In this document: one piece after another, positions 18,527 to 28,098 of the stretch
Numbering within the stretch: the stretch's first letter is position 1
Layout of the letters: each line of letters opens with the position of its first letter
Assembly: GCA_027494055.1 (NCBI GenBank)
Contig: JAOSJO010000025.1
Coordinates: 391,262-455,261, forward strand
Direction of reading: 5' to 3'
Origin: Anaerolineae bacterium
GTDB lineage: Bacteria; Chloroflexota; Anaerolineae; Aggregatilineales; JAFGMM01
DNA: 64,000 nucleotides
Made by a program: the position numbers and the translations under genes
Notes under the pieces: generated by a model
The model's input: only the letters and a program-made list of their open reading frames with translations
Told to the model about the DNA's origin: nothing
The model's database searches: none

Positions 18527-19765
18527 TTACTGCGCCTGCGCGCGCGCGGAGAAGTCCTCGCGGTCGCCCAGCGTCACCGCGACTGGCACCTCCTGGCCGT
18601 CGCGCAGCACGGTGAGCGTGATCTCGTCGCCGGGTTGCGTCTCTTCGACCAGGTAGGCAATCAGTTCGTCCATGAAGCGAATCGGCTCGTCGTTCACCGC
18701 GATGATGATGTCGCCGCCGACGCGCAGGTCCTGGCCGTCCACGGTGACCGTAGCATCGTTCCCGCGCAGACCGGCATCGTCAGCCGGGCCGCCCGACGTC
18801 ACCGTATCGACGAGCACGCCACGCTGGTTGGCCTCAAGGTCAAGCGCCTCGATCAGGTCAAGGTCGATGGTCCGACCGCTGATGCCCAGCCACGCATAAT
18901 GGTAGGAACCCTCGTCGATGAGGGCCTGCGCCACGCGCTGGACCAGATTGCCGGGGATGGCAAAACCGACGCCCGCGTTGGCGCGCGCCTGAGAGATAAT
19001 CTGCGCGTTGACGCCGACCACTTCGCCATTGATGTTCATCAGCGGGCCGCCGGAGTTGCCGGGGTTGATCGCCGTGTCGGTCTGGATGCCGGACGAGATC
19101 GAGAAACTGCTGAAGCCGGAGCTGATCGTGCGCCCCAGCGCGCTCACCACGCCGGTGGTCAGCGTCCACTCCTGCCCGTAGGGGCTGCCAATGGCGATCA
19201 CCGGCTGCCCGACGTACAGCGCTTCGGAATCGGCGAACGTCACCGGCTGCAACACTTCAGGATCGACCTCCACCTTCCAGCACGGCGATGTCGGACTCCC
19301 GGGTCTTCGGCCACGACCTCGGCGCGCGCCAGCGTGCCGTCGTAGAAGGATACGACGATTTTGTCCGCGCCCTGGACCACATGGTAGTTCGTGATAATGT
19401 GGCCGTCCGTGTCATACACGAAGCCAGAACCCCTGCCCCTGCTGAACGAAGTCGTCGCCCTGATCCGGGAAGGGGAACTGAAAGCCCTCCGGCGGCTGCT
19501 GCTCGTCGGGGTTATCCGGTGCAGGCACGCTCGGTACCCCAAAACTGAAACCCTCCACGTGCTGCACCACGTTGATGTTCACCACCGACTGCGCCACCGC
19601 TTCGTACACGGCGGCAATGTCGGCGTTGCCCATGGCGTACTGGTCTTGCGCGCCCGCCGGCGCGACCGCGCCCGGTGACGCGACTAACACGCCCGCGCCA
19701 AACGCCACGATCAACGCGGCGAGCATGACCAACTTTGCCGACTGTCTCACAAACGCGCCTAGCAT
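18527..19765 (-). CDS. Membrane-anchored HtrA/DegP-type serine protease with PDZ domain, three frameshifts
   Basis: Envelope protein quality control protease. An N-terminal hydrophobic anchor or signal (LVMLAALIVAFGAGVLVASP) leads into the trypsin-like domain with the catalytic His in ITNYHVV, Asp in SDIAVL and Ser in GNSGGP, then one PDZ domain (YAWLGISG..., GGDIIIAVNDEPI). Three single-base insertions at about 19430, 19302 and 19280 break the frame, but the conserved order is kept and the net change is three bases; repaired length about 411 residues. AGGAGGG precedes the ATG and overlaps a short inverted repeat. Confidence 0.88.
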
Positions 19766-19778
19766 AGGTTACAACCCT

Positions 19779-19796
19779 CCTAAAACTTGGTTTAGG
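19779..19796 (-). promoter_or_regulatory. Inverted repeat overlapping the htrA-like ribosome binding site
   Basis: CCTAAA-N6-TTTAGG; on the mRNA the right arm runs straight into the GGAGGG site, so the stem could partly mask translation start. Weak (6 bp), so thermosensor-like control is only a suggestion. A TATAAT-like box lies about 40 bp further upstream (near 19825). Confidence 0.3.
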
Positions 19797-20352
19797 CGTC
19801 ACTTGGCTTACCATGCCACATATTATAAGAACCCAACACTGTTGCATTTTCGTGTCAATGCTGCGGTTCCAGATGAGAATCTTATTAGGTCAGTATTAGA
19901 ATGGCGCAAGAAAGGCGGGGCGCGTCTGTTATCTTAATCGAACGCTCAGGTTTCTGGAGGGCGGCGCGGCAGGGTCACGCGCCGTATCTGTTCACCTTAT
20001 GGGGTTCCTGCGACTAATGGATTTTGAATAATTACGCTGGCAATGCTCTTTGACCACCCTGTAGAGGCACGGCGTGCTGTGCCCTATCCACCGCCATATC
20101 TGGCGGTAGGGGCGAACCGGCGGTTCGCCCTACGACCCCTACATCGCCAGGTTTGTAATAGGCGCATAGCAATGCCGCGACTCTGCGAAGAGATTACCTT
20201 GGTAGATTATCAAAATGCAAAAGTTGCGGGCTAATTCGTGATCCTGGCGGTGTTATTCTGCGATTAGCCACCGACTTTATTCGTCGAGCTACGAAAAACG
20301 CAGCATAGCAGAGCAGGTGTGGACAAGGTGAACAGGCACCACGCGCCGCGCA
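19797..20352. other. Intergenic region, promoter and repeat
   Basis: AT-rich at 19800-19870 (htrA-like promoter area), then a 137-bp repeat at 20039-20175. No gene supported. Confidence 0.45.
20039..20175. repeat. Dispersed repeat, family C, copy 1 (with family A palindrome inside)
   Basis: Runs from GGCAATGCTCTTTGACC to GGCGCATAGCAATGCC and matches 57461-57598 over most of its length: both have a GCCATATCTGGCGGTAGGGG box, the GTAGGGGCGA palindrome (here 20106-20133), CGACCCCTACA and GGTTTGTRAYAGGCGCATAGC. The two ends are near-inverted copies of each other (GGCAATGCT and GGCATTGCT), as in a miniature transposable element. Confidence 0.6.
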
Positions 20353-21549
20353 TCACGAACGGGAGCCGGCGTGCGGCAGCAGCGCCGTGCGGCGGTTGCC
20401 GCGCTCGTCAACGATCACGCGCGGCTGGCTGGCATAGTGGCGGACTTCCTCGGCAATCTCCCACACGGCGTTGGGGCGGCCCAGCGCCTTGGCCGCTGCG
20501 GCGCGGCGCGCCAGGCCTTCACGGCCCTCGGCAAGCCACGACGCGACCGCGTCAGCGACCCGGTGCGGACCCGGCGCCCACACGCCCGCGCCACTGCGCA
20601 CCACGAAGGTGATGTTGCCTTCCTCCTGCCCCGGTATCGCCCCGCTGAGGACAATCGGCACGCCGGCGATGCACGCCTCGCTGATGGTGCCGGGGCCGGC
20701 CTTGGTCACGAGGATGTCGGCGGCGGCCATCATGGTGGGCATGTTGTGCACGTATGGGTAAATGTGCGTCGGCTGGCGCCACGTTGCGGCGTCGAGCCGC
20801 GCCTTGAGGCTCTCGTTGCGCCCGGCCACCACCGCAAGCTGGCACCACGCGCCCTTGGCGTTGATGGCGCGCGCAATCGCGTAAAGCGGCCCCATCCCCG
20901 CCCCGCCGCCGATCACCAGCACCGCCGGGAGGTCCGCGTCCCAGCCGAGGGCGGCGCGCGCCTCGGCCTTGTCCATCAGGCCTTCGGCAAAGCGGGGGGT
21001 GCACCGGCAGCCCGGTGATGCGCATCTGCTTCGGCGTGAGGCCTGCGCGCAGGCCGCGCTCGTAGGCGGCTTCGGTGGGGACCAGGCAGCGGTCCACGTG
21101 GGGTCGTACCACCACATGTGCGTGGACACGAGGTCGGTCACAATGGTGAGAATCGGCGGGCGGCGCTCCTGCCCGATGAGGGCGCGCACGGTCGGGCGCA
21201 CAAAGACCGAGTGCACGCACACGATCAGATCGACATCGTGGAAGGCGCGCAGGATGCGCTTCATGCCGCTCTTGAACAGCGCGTGGTACATCGGCAGCAT
21301 CGCGACCCTGGCAGCGGTCGGCCCATTGGTGATCTTGTAGCCCGCCCACCAGCCAAGCCGGCCGTAGCGCACGGTCGGCTCGTAGGTCTCCGGCGAGTAC
21401 TTGAAGGGGAACGGCGTGTGCCGCCAGCCGTCAACCAGCCGCGAGCGAAACTCGCCGGGATAGCGTATCTCAAGCGCCGCGACGACTGCCTCGGCTGCCG
21501 CCCGGTGGCCGCCGCCCGTGTCCGACATCAGAAACAGTATGCGTTTCAT
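20353..21549 (-). CDS. MGDG synthase/MurG-like glycosyltransferase (GT28 type)
   Basis: 398 residues from the ATG at 21549, which overlaps the preceding stop as ATGA. Begins KRILFLMSDTGGGHRAAAEA, the nucleotide-sugar glycosyltransferase N-terminal loop of monogalactosyldiacylglycerol synthase and related enzymes, with an MGDG-type acceptor domain (ETYEPTVRYG) and the C-terminal donor site VTKAGPGTISEACIAGVPIV. Two compensating indels (about 21095 and 21000) scramble some 30 residues; the other frame there reads CLVPTEAAYERGL and MRITGLPVHP, which fit the family. Likely makes a membrane glycolipid by moving a sugar from UDP-sugar to diacylglycerol. Confidence 0.83.
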   Translation of the reverse strand: MKRILFLMSDTGGGHRAAAEAVVAALEIRYPGEFRSRLVDGWRHTPFPFKYSPETYEPTVRYGRLGWWAGYKITNGPTAARVAMLPMYHALFKSGMKRILRAFHDVDLIVCVHSVFVRPTVRALIGQERRPPILTIVTDLVSTHMWWYDPTWTAAWSPPKPPTSAACAQASRRSRCASPGCRCTPRFAEGLMDKAEARAALGWDADLPAVLVIGGGAGMGPLYAIARAINAKGAWCQLAVVAGRNESLKARLDAATWRQPTHIYPYVHNMPTMMAAADILVTKAGPGTISEACIAGVPIVLSGAIPGQEEGNITFVVRSGAGVWAPGPHRVADAVASWLAEGREGLARRAAAAKALGRPNAVWEIAEEVRHYASQPRVIVDERGNRRTALLPHAGSRS

Positions 21550-21779
21550 GGCTTTTCCCGCTGCTGATCGGTCCCATCCGTCGCGCCTTCGGGCGGCAAG
21601 ACCGCTTTCACGCGGCGCGCAAACTTGCTGCGCGGCAAGATCACGCGACGGCCACACCCCATGCAGCGGATGCCAATGTCGGCGCCAACGCGGTAGACCT
21701 GCCAGCGGTCGCTGCCGCAGGGGTGTTGCTTGCGCAGTTGCACCACGTCGTTGACGTTCACATCGATGGACTTGCTCAA
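21546..21779 (-). CDS. DUF951 family zinc-ribbon-like protein
   Basis: 77 residues matching DUF951: QLRKQHPCGSDRWQVYRVGA, IRCMGCGRRVILPRSKF. The Cys pair plus the HPCG Cys could bind a metal. Function unknown in all bacteria. Its stop overlaps the start of the downstream glycosyltransferase (ATGA), so the two are co-translated. Confidence 0.88.
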   Translation of the reverse strand: MSKSIDVNVNDVVQLRKQHPCGSDRWQVYRVGADIGIRCMGCGRRVILPRSKFARRVKAVLPPEGATDGTDQQREKP

Positions 21780-21927
21780 CGGTCAGAACCCGTCTCTCAA
21801 CATCTGACTGCGATTGTACCGGGCTGAGCGCGGGATGCAAACCGGGCGTATTGAATGCCCGCGCACCCTCCCTGTATACTTTGCCCTGTAGTCAAGTACG
21901 CACATCGCCCATGCTTCGGAGCGCCGC

Positions 21928-22275
21928 ATGAGCACCATCTTCAAGCAGATCGCGGACGGCAAAGCGCCGGCGAAGATCGTGTACCAGGACGACCGGGTTA
22001 CGGCGTTCTGGGACATCGCCCCGCAGGCCCCTACCACATCCTGGTCATCCCGAACGCCGAGATCCCCACGATCAACGATCTGACGCCGGACGACGAGGCG
22101 CTCGTCGGGCACATGGTGCTGGTCGCCAAGCAGATCGCCGAGGCGCACGGCTTTGCCGAGCGCGGCTACCGGCTGATCATGAACTGCGGCTACGAGGGCG
22201 GGCAGACGGTGTTTCACCTGCATCTGCACCTGCCTCGGTGGGCGGCCTATGGGGCCAATGGTGGTCCGGCGTTGA
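21928..22275 (+). CDS. HIT family nucleotide hydrolase/transferase, two frameshifts
   Basis: Begins STIFKQIADGKAPAKIVYQD as in Hint-type purine nucleoside phosphoramidases. A base is lost near 22022 (DIAPQ then PYHILVIPN) and one gained near 22234. The catalytic HxHxH box is present as FHLHLHL, and the restored end reads GGRPMGPMVV with a TGA at 22273-22275. About 115 residues, the normal size. Start ATG at 21928; the frame is also open from 21855 without a start site. Confidence 0.85.
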
Positions 22276-22364
22276 TTGCGTGTACCAGCCATGCTCTGCC
22301 CGGTGGAGACGAAGACCCGACCTGAAGACCCGGTATCTCATACAGGAAAAAATGGAGGGAGCCA

Positions 22365-23049
22365 ATGCTAGTCGGCAAAATCATGACCCCTGACCCGATC
22401 ACCGCATCGCCGGATACCTCGCACCGCGAGGCGTTCGAGTTGATGCGCACGCACAATGTCCGCCGCCTGCCGATCCTCGACCGCGGCAAGCTGGTCGGCA
22501 TCGTGAGCGAGAACGACCTGCTCTCGACGCAGCCCTCACCGGCGACGGCGCTCAGCATCCACGAGATTTACTCGCTGCTGGAGAAGCTCAAGGTGCGCCA
22601 GTTCATGGCGCGCCCGGTGATTACGGTCACCGAAGACGCCCCTGTCGGAGGCCGCCGCGAGCGTGATGATCGAGCGCACGATTGGCTGCCTGCCCGTCAT
22701 GCGCGGCGAGACGCTGGTGGGCATCATCACCGAGACCGACATCTTCAAGGCGCTCGTCAATGTGCTTGGCGGGGGCCGGGAAGGGCTGCGCTTCAGCGTG
22801 CGCGTGCCCGACGTGCCGGGCAAGCTCTCGCAGATCGCGGGCGACGTCGCGGAGGCGGGCGGCAACATCGTCAGCGTGGTGGTCTGGAGAGCAAACCAGG
22901 GCGACGAGGACAGCATCCTGACGATCAAAGAGCATGGCGCCGACGCCGATGCGCTGCGCCACCGCCTCGAAGAGTCCGACGCCGAGATCGTGGACCTGCG
23001 GCAGGATAGCGTGTGCGACGTGTACGAGTTTGGGAAATCGGGTGCGTGA
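22365..23049 (+). CDS. CBS-CBS-ACT domain regulatory protein, one frameshift
   Basis: GGAGGGAGCC precedes the ATG. First CBS domain: MLVGKIMTPDPITASPDTS and RRLPILDRGKLVGIVSENDL. Second CBS: VRQFMARPVITVTEDAPV, then after one extra G near 22648, SVMMIERTIGCLPVMRGE and LVGIITETDIF. The last 85 residues form an ACT-like domain (FSVRVPDVPGKLSQIAGDVA). The order matches AcuB-like proteins, which sense adenosyl or amino-acid ligands. Repaired length 227. Confidence 0.85.
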
Positions 23050-23192
23050 CGCGCGCCCCGCAGACTGACTGCGAGCGGGCCTAACGGCGCGGCCCTGCAT
23101 TGCGCCCTCCCACAGCGCACGAAACACTCACTTGTGAGCAATGCTCGCGTGGGGTAGGAGTCGTGCGCCAGGGGGAGGGAACAGCACGATAG

Positions 23193-26100
23193 ATGAGCAC
23201 CGACTATATCGGTCGTGTCATCGGCGGGCGGTATGAGATCCGCGAGCGGATCGGCGGTGGGCGGTCCGCCACGGTGTACAAAGCCTTCGACGTACACTGC
23301 GACTGCTACTTCGCCTTCAAGCTGATCCACGGCCACCTGACAACCGCGCCCGATTTCATCGAGCGTTTCACGCAGCTTGCCAAGTCGCTCGTTGGCTTGC
23401 AGCACCTCAATATCGTCACGGTGCAGGATTTCGGCTGCCTGGACGACGACGAGAACGGCCAGCGCTGCTACATCGTCTACGAGTACCTCGACAAGCCCAC
23501 CCTGCGCGCCCGGCTCGCCGCGATGGGCGAGCAGCGGCTCAGCCTCGACGAGGCGCTGCGCATCACCACCGACATGACGCGCGCGCTCAACTACGCGCAC
23601 ACCGAGGGCGTCATCCACGGCGACGTGCGCCCGGCGAACATCCTCGTCAAGGCGAAAGAACCGGCGCGGCTGACCGACTTCGGCCTGCTGCGCCTGATCG
23701 GCGGGGAAGACCAGGCCGCGTTCGGGCACCCCGCCTATCTCGCGCCAGAGCAGCGGCAGAACGCGCCGTGCGACCAGCGCTCTGACGTCTACGCGCTCGG
23801 CGTGCTGCTCCACGAGCTGGTGGCGGGTGCGCCGCCCACCGGAAACGGGGCGCTGACCCTCGCGCCCGACCTGCCCGACGGCGTCGCGCGCATCGTGCGC
23901 CGGGCCACCGCGCCCGAACCCGACCAGCGCTACCGCACTGCCGAGATGATGCTCGATCACCTGCTCGTGCTTGCCGGGCTACACGCCGCGCTACGGCATC
24001 CCAGCGGTTGCATACACCCCACCGCCAGCGGCGGTCGCCAGCGAGGCCACGCCCGACGAAGCGCCGCCCAGGCCGCAAAAAGCCGCGCCCCCGCCATCGC
24101 CGGCCATGCACGCCGGCGACCCCTCCGCCGACGCCATTGTCGTCGGCCCTGGAGAAGGCGGAACCTGCCGACGAGGGACCGCCGCGTCGGCGGCGCGCCG
24201 CGCTCCTGACGGTTGGCGCGGTGGCGCTGACGCTGTTGGCGGTGGGGCTGCTGGGCGGGCTGGCGCTGCTCGCTGGGGGCGGGGGGCCCCGCTCGGCGGG
24301 CTGTTCGGCCCTCCGAGGCGCAGCGCGCCGAGACCGCGACCGCGCTCTTCATGGCCGGGCGGGCGACCGAAGTCTCGCTGACCGGGACCGCCCTCGCGCT
24401 GCTGCCGACCAACACGCCGACCGACACCCTCACCCCGTCCGCGACGGCGACCTTCACGCCCACGCCCAGCGAGACGCCGACCGTCACGCTTACGCCCAGC
24501 ATCACCCTCACGCCGAGCGAGACGCTCACGCCATCGGACACGCCCACGCCGTCCGATACGCCCACCCCTTCGGTGACGCCCAGCGCGACGCATACCGCAT
24601 CGCCAACGGCCACCCTGACGTCCACCGCGACAGCATCCCCAACCGCAACCGCCACGCCGTCGCCGACGCACACGCCGACCGCGACCGCCACGCCGAGCAG
24701 CACGCCGACGGCGACGCCCACCGCCTCCGACACGCCCACGCCGTCAGACACGCCCACGCCCACGCCGCTGCCCTTCATGGCGATGCCCTACGTCGGCGAC
24801 ATGGAAGGCTACGACCCCCTGGCCGCGTGGGCGCTCGACCCCGAAGCCTGGCAGGTCGTGACCGAGGAGGGCGCGACGCCAGAGGAGGCGCGCAACCGCG
24901 TCCTCTACGCGGTCGGCGCACCCGACCAGGCCGCCGTCGTGCAGCAGGATACCGCCACTCCCGGCGGAATGGACTTACGCCGAGGGCAACGGCCTCGTGA
25001 TCGCGCTGCGGTTCAACCTGCCGCCCGACGGCGCGCTGCGCGTCGCCTTCCGCAGCGGCGGCCAGGGCTTCTACGCAGTGACGGCGGCGCCGGGGACGAT
25101 CTCGCTGCGGCGCGCGCCCGTGCCCAGCGACCTGGGCAGCATCGATAGCGGCCGGCAGGTCGCGGCGCGCGACACCGCCGTGCAGCCGGGCCAGTGGCAC
25201 GACCTGATGATCTGGCTGGAGGGGCCAACATCTACGTTTATGCCGACCAGCAACTGCGCATCGCCTACCGTGAGGCCGACCTGCTGACGCCCGGCGAGAT
25301 CGTCCTGCAGGCGGGCGGCGCAAGCCCCGACGCGCCGCTGCGCATCGACGACCTGCGCGTCACGCACCCGCTGCCCGCGAGCAGCCACTTCGAGACCGCG
25401 ATGTGGCCCCAGAGCTGGGAGCGCGACGCCGCCGGGCAGGCCGAGGTCGCGCAGCAAGCGGAGGGCGGCTACCTGGAGGCCAGCAAGACCGAACTCGCGC
25501 CGCTGACCGGCGCGCTCGACGATTTCATGATGGCGTGCCGCTACTGGCCGCGCGCGGGCGGCTTCAGGCTGTACGCGCGCGAGGGGCGCTGACGGCGCGT
25601 ATGCGCTGGACTTCGGGAACGGCGGGCTGACGGTGATGCAGTTCAGCCCCGAACGCGCAATCGCGGCCAGCGCGTCGTATGCGGATTTCTACCACAACAC
25701 CGGGTGGCAGGACCTGAGCGTGGTCGCGCGCGGCGGCCGGCTATCGGTCTACGGCGGCGGGCGGCTGTGGCATTCGGAGGTGTGGCGCGGCGCGCCGGCG
25801 GCTGGGGCGCTGCGGTTCGTGCTCGGCGGCGGCGACAACCTGGCGCTCGACGACTGCCTGTTCTATCCGCTGGAGCCTTCGGCGATGGAGCCAGGGCGCT
25901 TTGCGTTCGACCTGCTGGACGCGCTGGCGGCGCGCGATACGGCGCTCGGCCCGCCGCCAAACTGGGGCGAGAACTACCTCGAGGACTTCAACTCGGCGAT
26001 CCGCACCGAGGCGTACTGGGCCGGCGAGCCGGGCGGCCCCGGCGCGTATGTCGAGGACCCGGCGGTCGAGGGCGTGCGCCGCCGTTACTTCTACCGTTTG

Positions 26101-26598
26101 GAGGCGGACGACGCGCCACGCTTCCGGCGCTGGCGCGACGACGCGGAGCCTTTCAGCATCGGGGAGGCGGGCGGCGCGACGGACTACATGGTCAAAGTGG
26201 ACGTGAAGTTCCCGGAGGGCGCGCGCGGCGTGGCCTGGCTGGGGGCGCGCGCGTGGCTCTCGGTGGCCGACATGGGCCTTCACTACTACCGCCTGAGCCT
26301 TGAGCAAGCGCCAGACGGCGCGCGCACCGTCACGGCGCGGGTTGACGGCGGCGACGAGCCGGTGATCCTGTGGCAGGGGCCTGAACCAGACGCGCCCGAC
26401 GCCGATGGGTGGGCGACGCTGACCATCGTCGTCCGGGGCGAGCGGATCGCCTTCCTGGTCAACGGGCGCATGGTCTACGTTGGCGAGGCCGAGCCGAGGG
26501 CCGGCTCGGTCGTCATCGGCGTCGAGCCGGACACCGTCGCGCTCTTCGACGAACTGGCGATTCGCGGCTTCTCGGACCTGGGTCTGTACATGCGATAG
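23193..26598 (+). CDS. Receptor-like Ser/Thr protein kinase with lectin-like ectodomain, six frameshifts
   Basis: The kinase domain (residues 1 to about 260) has [18 protein letters not shown] (P-loop), the beta-3 Lys in FAFK, the catalytic loop [16 protein letters not shown] and YLAPEQ. A Pro/Ala-rich stretch, one membrane helix ([20 protein letters not shown]) and a long Thr/Pro stalk follow. The rest is outside: two or three concanavalin-like beta-sandwich modules ([52 protein letters not shown]). Single-base breaks near 23970, 24140, 24300, 24960, 25217 and 25588 split it, but each next frame continues the fold. About 1,133 residues repaired. The kinase Glu of helix C is not evident and the P-loop ends in Ala, so activity may be weak. 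Likely senses an extracellular glycan or wall signal. Confidence 0.78.
24411..24776 (+). repeat. Low-complexity Thr/Pro/Ser repeat coding for the kinase stalk
   Basis: Tandem degenerate repeats of ACGCC, ACGCCCAGC and CCGACG type units coding for [11 protein letters not shown] and TATPS motifs, about 120 residues. The rigid, likely O-glycosylated spacer lifts the ectodomain off the membrane. Repeat copy number may vary or be mis-assembled. Confidence 0.7.
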
Positions 26599-26670
26599 CC
26601 GGCGCGCGCCCCCAAACGGGGCACGACTGCAGAATAGCGTGGAGCGCCTGAAAGTGGGTTATAACACTCA

Positions 26671-26812
26671 GAGACCATATGGAAATGGCAAAACTAAGAG
26701 TATCCTAGAGAGGAAAAGCGAATAGTTGGTCGAAAAGAGGAGCCATTCCCGGCCAGACAGTGGGCTTAAGCCCACTGTCTGACCACATGTGCAGTTCAGG
26801 ATGACTTTTCAA
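26671..26812. repeat. MITE-like element, family D, copy 1
   Basis: Shares about 80 bp (26732-26812: GAAAAGAGGAGCCATTCCCG onward) with 30363-30444. Centre is a perfect 28-bp palindrome at 26754-26781 (CAGACAGTGGGCTT and its complement). The right end GACTTTTCAA matches the terminal repeat of copy 2; the left end (GAGACCATATGGAAATGG) is degenerate. Confidence 0.65.
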
Positions 26813-27069
26813 GCGGCCTCTCAATTCTGAGCCAGACTATCTCACCAAGTGGAACAGGGCAAGGGGCTTAAGCCCCTTTGTCCGGCCTCAGGTGGGGTGT
26901 TCTTAATCGACCACGGTATCGTGTGCAGCTACTCCAAACGGAATTCCAACGCAAAGGGTGCGTAAGACCTGCGAGGGGTTGCTGAGTGGCTGTATTGCAG
27001 TGTATGATGTAAGTACAATCGGGGGACACGTACAGACACACTCGCCCAGGAGGCAGATGGAGGTTACCA
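26813..27069. other. Intergenic region upstream of SH3b lipoprotein
   Basis: Contains a second small palindrome, GGGGCTTAAGCCCC (26869-26882), related to the family D centre, and a ribosome binding site (GGAGG) just before 27070. No gene supported. Confidence 0.4.
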
Positions 27070-28008
27070 ATGAAGTTCGCTCGCTTGGTTGTATTGTTAG
27101 TTGCGCTGTCGCTGCTGGCGACGGCGTGCGATAGCCAGAGCCTTTTGGAGGCCTTGATGGGCGGCTCCACGGTCGTGGAGCCGAGCCAGCCGGTCATCAT
27201 CACCGCGACGACGCCGCCAACCGTGATTGTGTCCTCACCCACCCCGGCGGCGGACGCCATCGTCGCCACCCGCAACATGAACATCCGTTACGGACCAGGG
27301 ACGGTCTACGCGCCGCCGGTCGGCGTGCTCAACGAGGGCACCCCGCTGACGGTGCTGGGCAAGAACTGCAACTGCACCGGGCGCGACCTCTGGCTCAGGG
27401 TCGTCACCCCGACCGGGCTGCAGGGCTGGGTTGCGGCGTGGCTGCTGACCGTGAATCTCGACGTGAATCTGGTGCCCGTCGTCCCCGTGCCGCCGACGCC
27501 AACCCCGCTGCCGCCGACGTTGACGCCAACGCCGTCCGGCCCCGTTGTCAACTTCTTCGCGGACAAGGTCACGCTCTCGCCAGGGGAGTGCACCACCATC
27601 CGCTGGGACGTGCAGAACGTTTCGGCGGTCTACTACCAGGGCGTGCCGGTCGTCGGCCAGGGTTCGAGCGTGGAGTGCCCCGGCACGACCACGACCTACC
27701 AGTTGTCGGTGATCTTCACCAACGGCGTCGAGCAGTTCTACACGGTCACGCTGATCGTGGGTACCGGACCCTACGTCAACTACCGCGCCGATAACTATGC
27801 ACTTGGGCCAAGTGGTTGCACCACCATCCGTTGGGACGTGGAAGGCGTGTCGGCGGTGTACTTCCAGGGCGTGGGCGTGGGCGGCCACAGCAGCCAGCTT
27901 GTGTGCCCCGGCACGACGACCACCTACACCCTGCGCGTGGTCAACGCGGACAGTTCGACCAACGACTACTACCTCACGATCTACGTGTCCGGCGCGTACG
28001 GACCGTAA
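27070..28008 (+). CDS. Lipoprotein with SH3b domain and two Ig-like repeats
   Basis: 312 residues. Signal peptide with lipobox LLATAC at residues 15-20, a Thr/Pro linker, then a bacterial SH3 domain (ATRNMNIRYGPGTVYAPPVG, GWVAAWLL) of the type that binds peptidoglycan. After a second Pro/Thr linker come two homologous beta modules of about 65 residues, each with CTTIRWDV, SAVYYQGV or SAVYFQGV, and CPGTTTTY. The paired Cys in each module probably form a disulfide. Surface anchored, function unknown; wall binding is inferred. Confidence 0.85.
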   Translation: MKFARLVVLLVALSLLATACDSQSLLEALMGGSTVVEPSQPVIITATTPPTVIVSSPTPAADAIVATRNMNIRYGPGTVYAPPVGVLNEGTPLTVLGKNCNCTGRDLWLRVVTPTGLQGWVAAWLLTVNLDVNLVPVVPVPPTPTPLPPTLTPTPSGPVVNFFADKVTLSPGECTTIRWDVQNVSAVYYQGVPVVGQGSSVECPGTTTTYQLSVIFTNGVEQFYTVTLIVGTGPYVNYRADNYALGPSGCTTIRWDVEGVSAVYFQGVGVGGHSSQLVCPGTTTTYTLRVVNADSSTNDYYLTIYVSGAYGP

Positions 28009-28038
28009 GGGCGTACCGCGCGTAAAGGCTGAACGCAC

Positions 28039-28065
28039 GCGGCGGGGCTGACCAGGCCCCGCCGC
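28039..28065 (+). terminator. Hairpin terminator after SH3b lipoprotein gene
   Basis: GCGGCGGGGC, loop TGACCAG, GCCCCGCCGC: a perfect 10-bp stem 31 bp after the stop, followed by CCCTTC rather than a T run. Confidence 0.5.
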
Positions 28066-28098
28066 CCCTTCAGCAAACCAGCCAGTCCCATCATTCCG

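Noticed and set aside
24411-24776. Thr/Pro repeat DNA as a CRISPR or satellite array
   Set aside because: Unit length is irregular, there are no spacers, and it encodes a continuous TPTPS stalk within the kinase gene.
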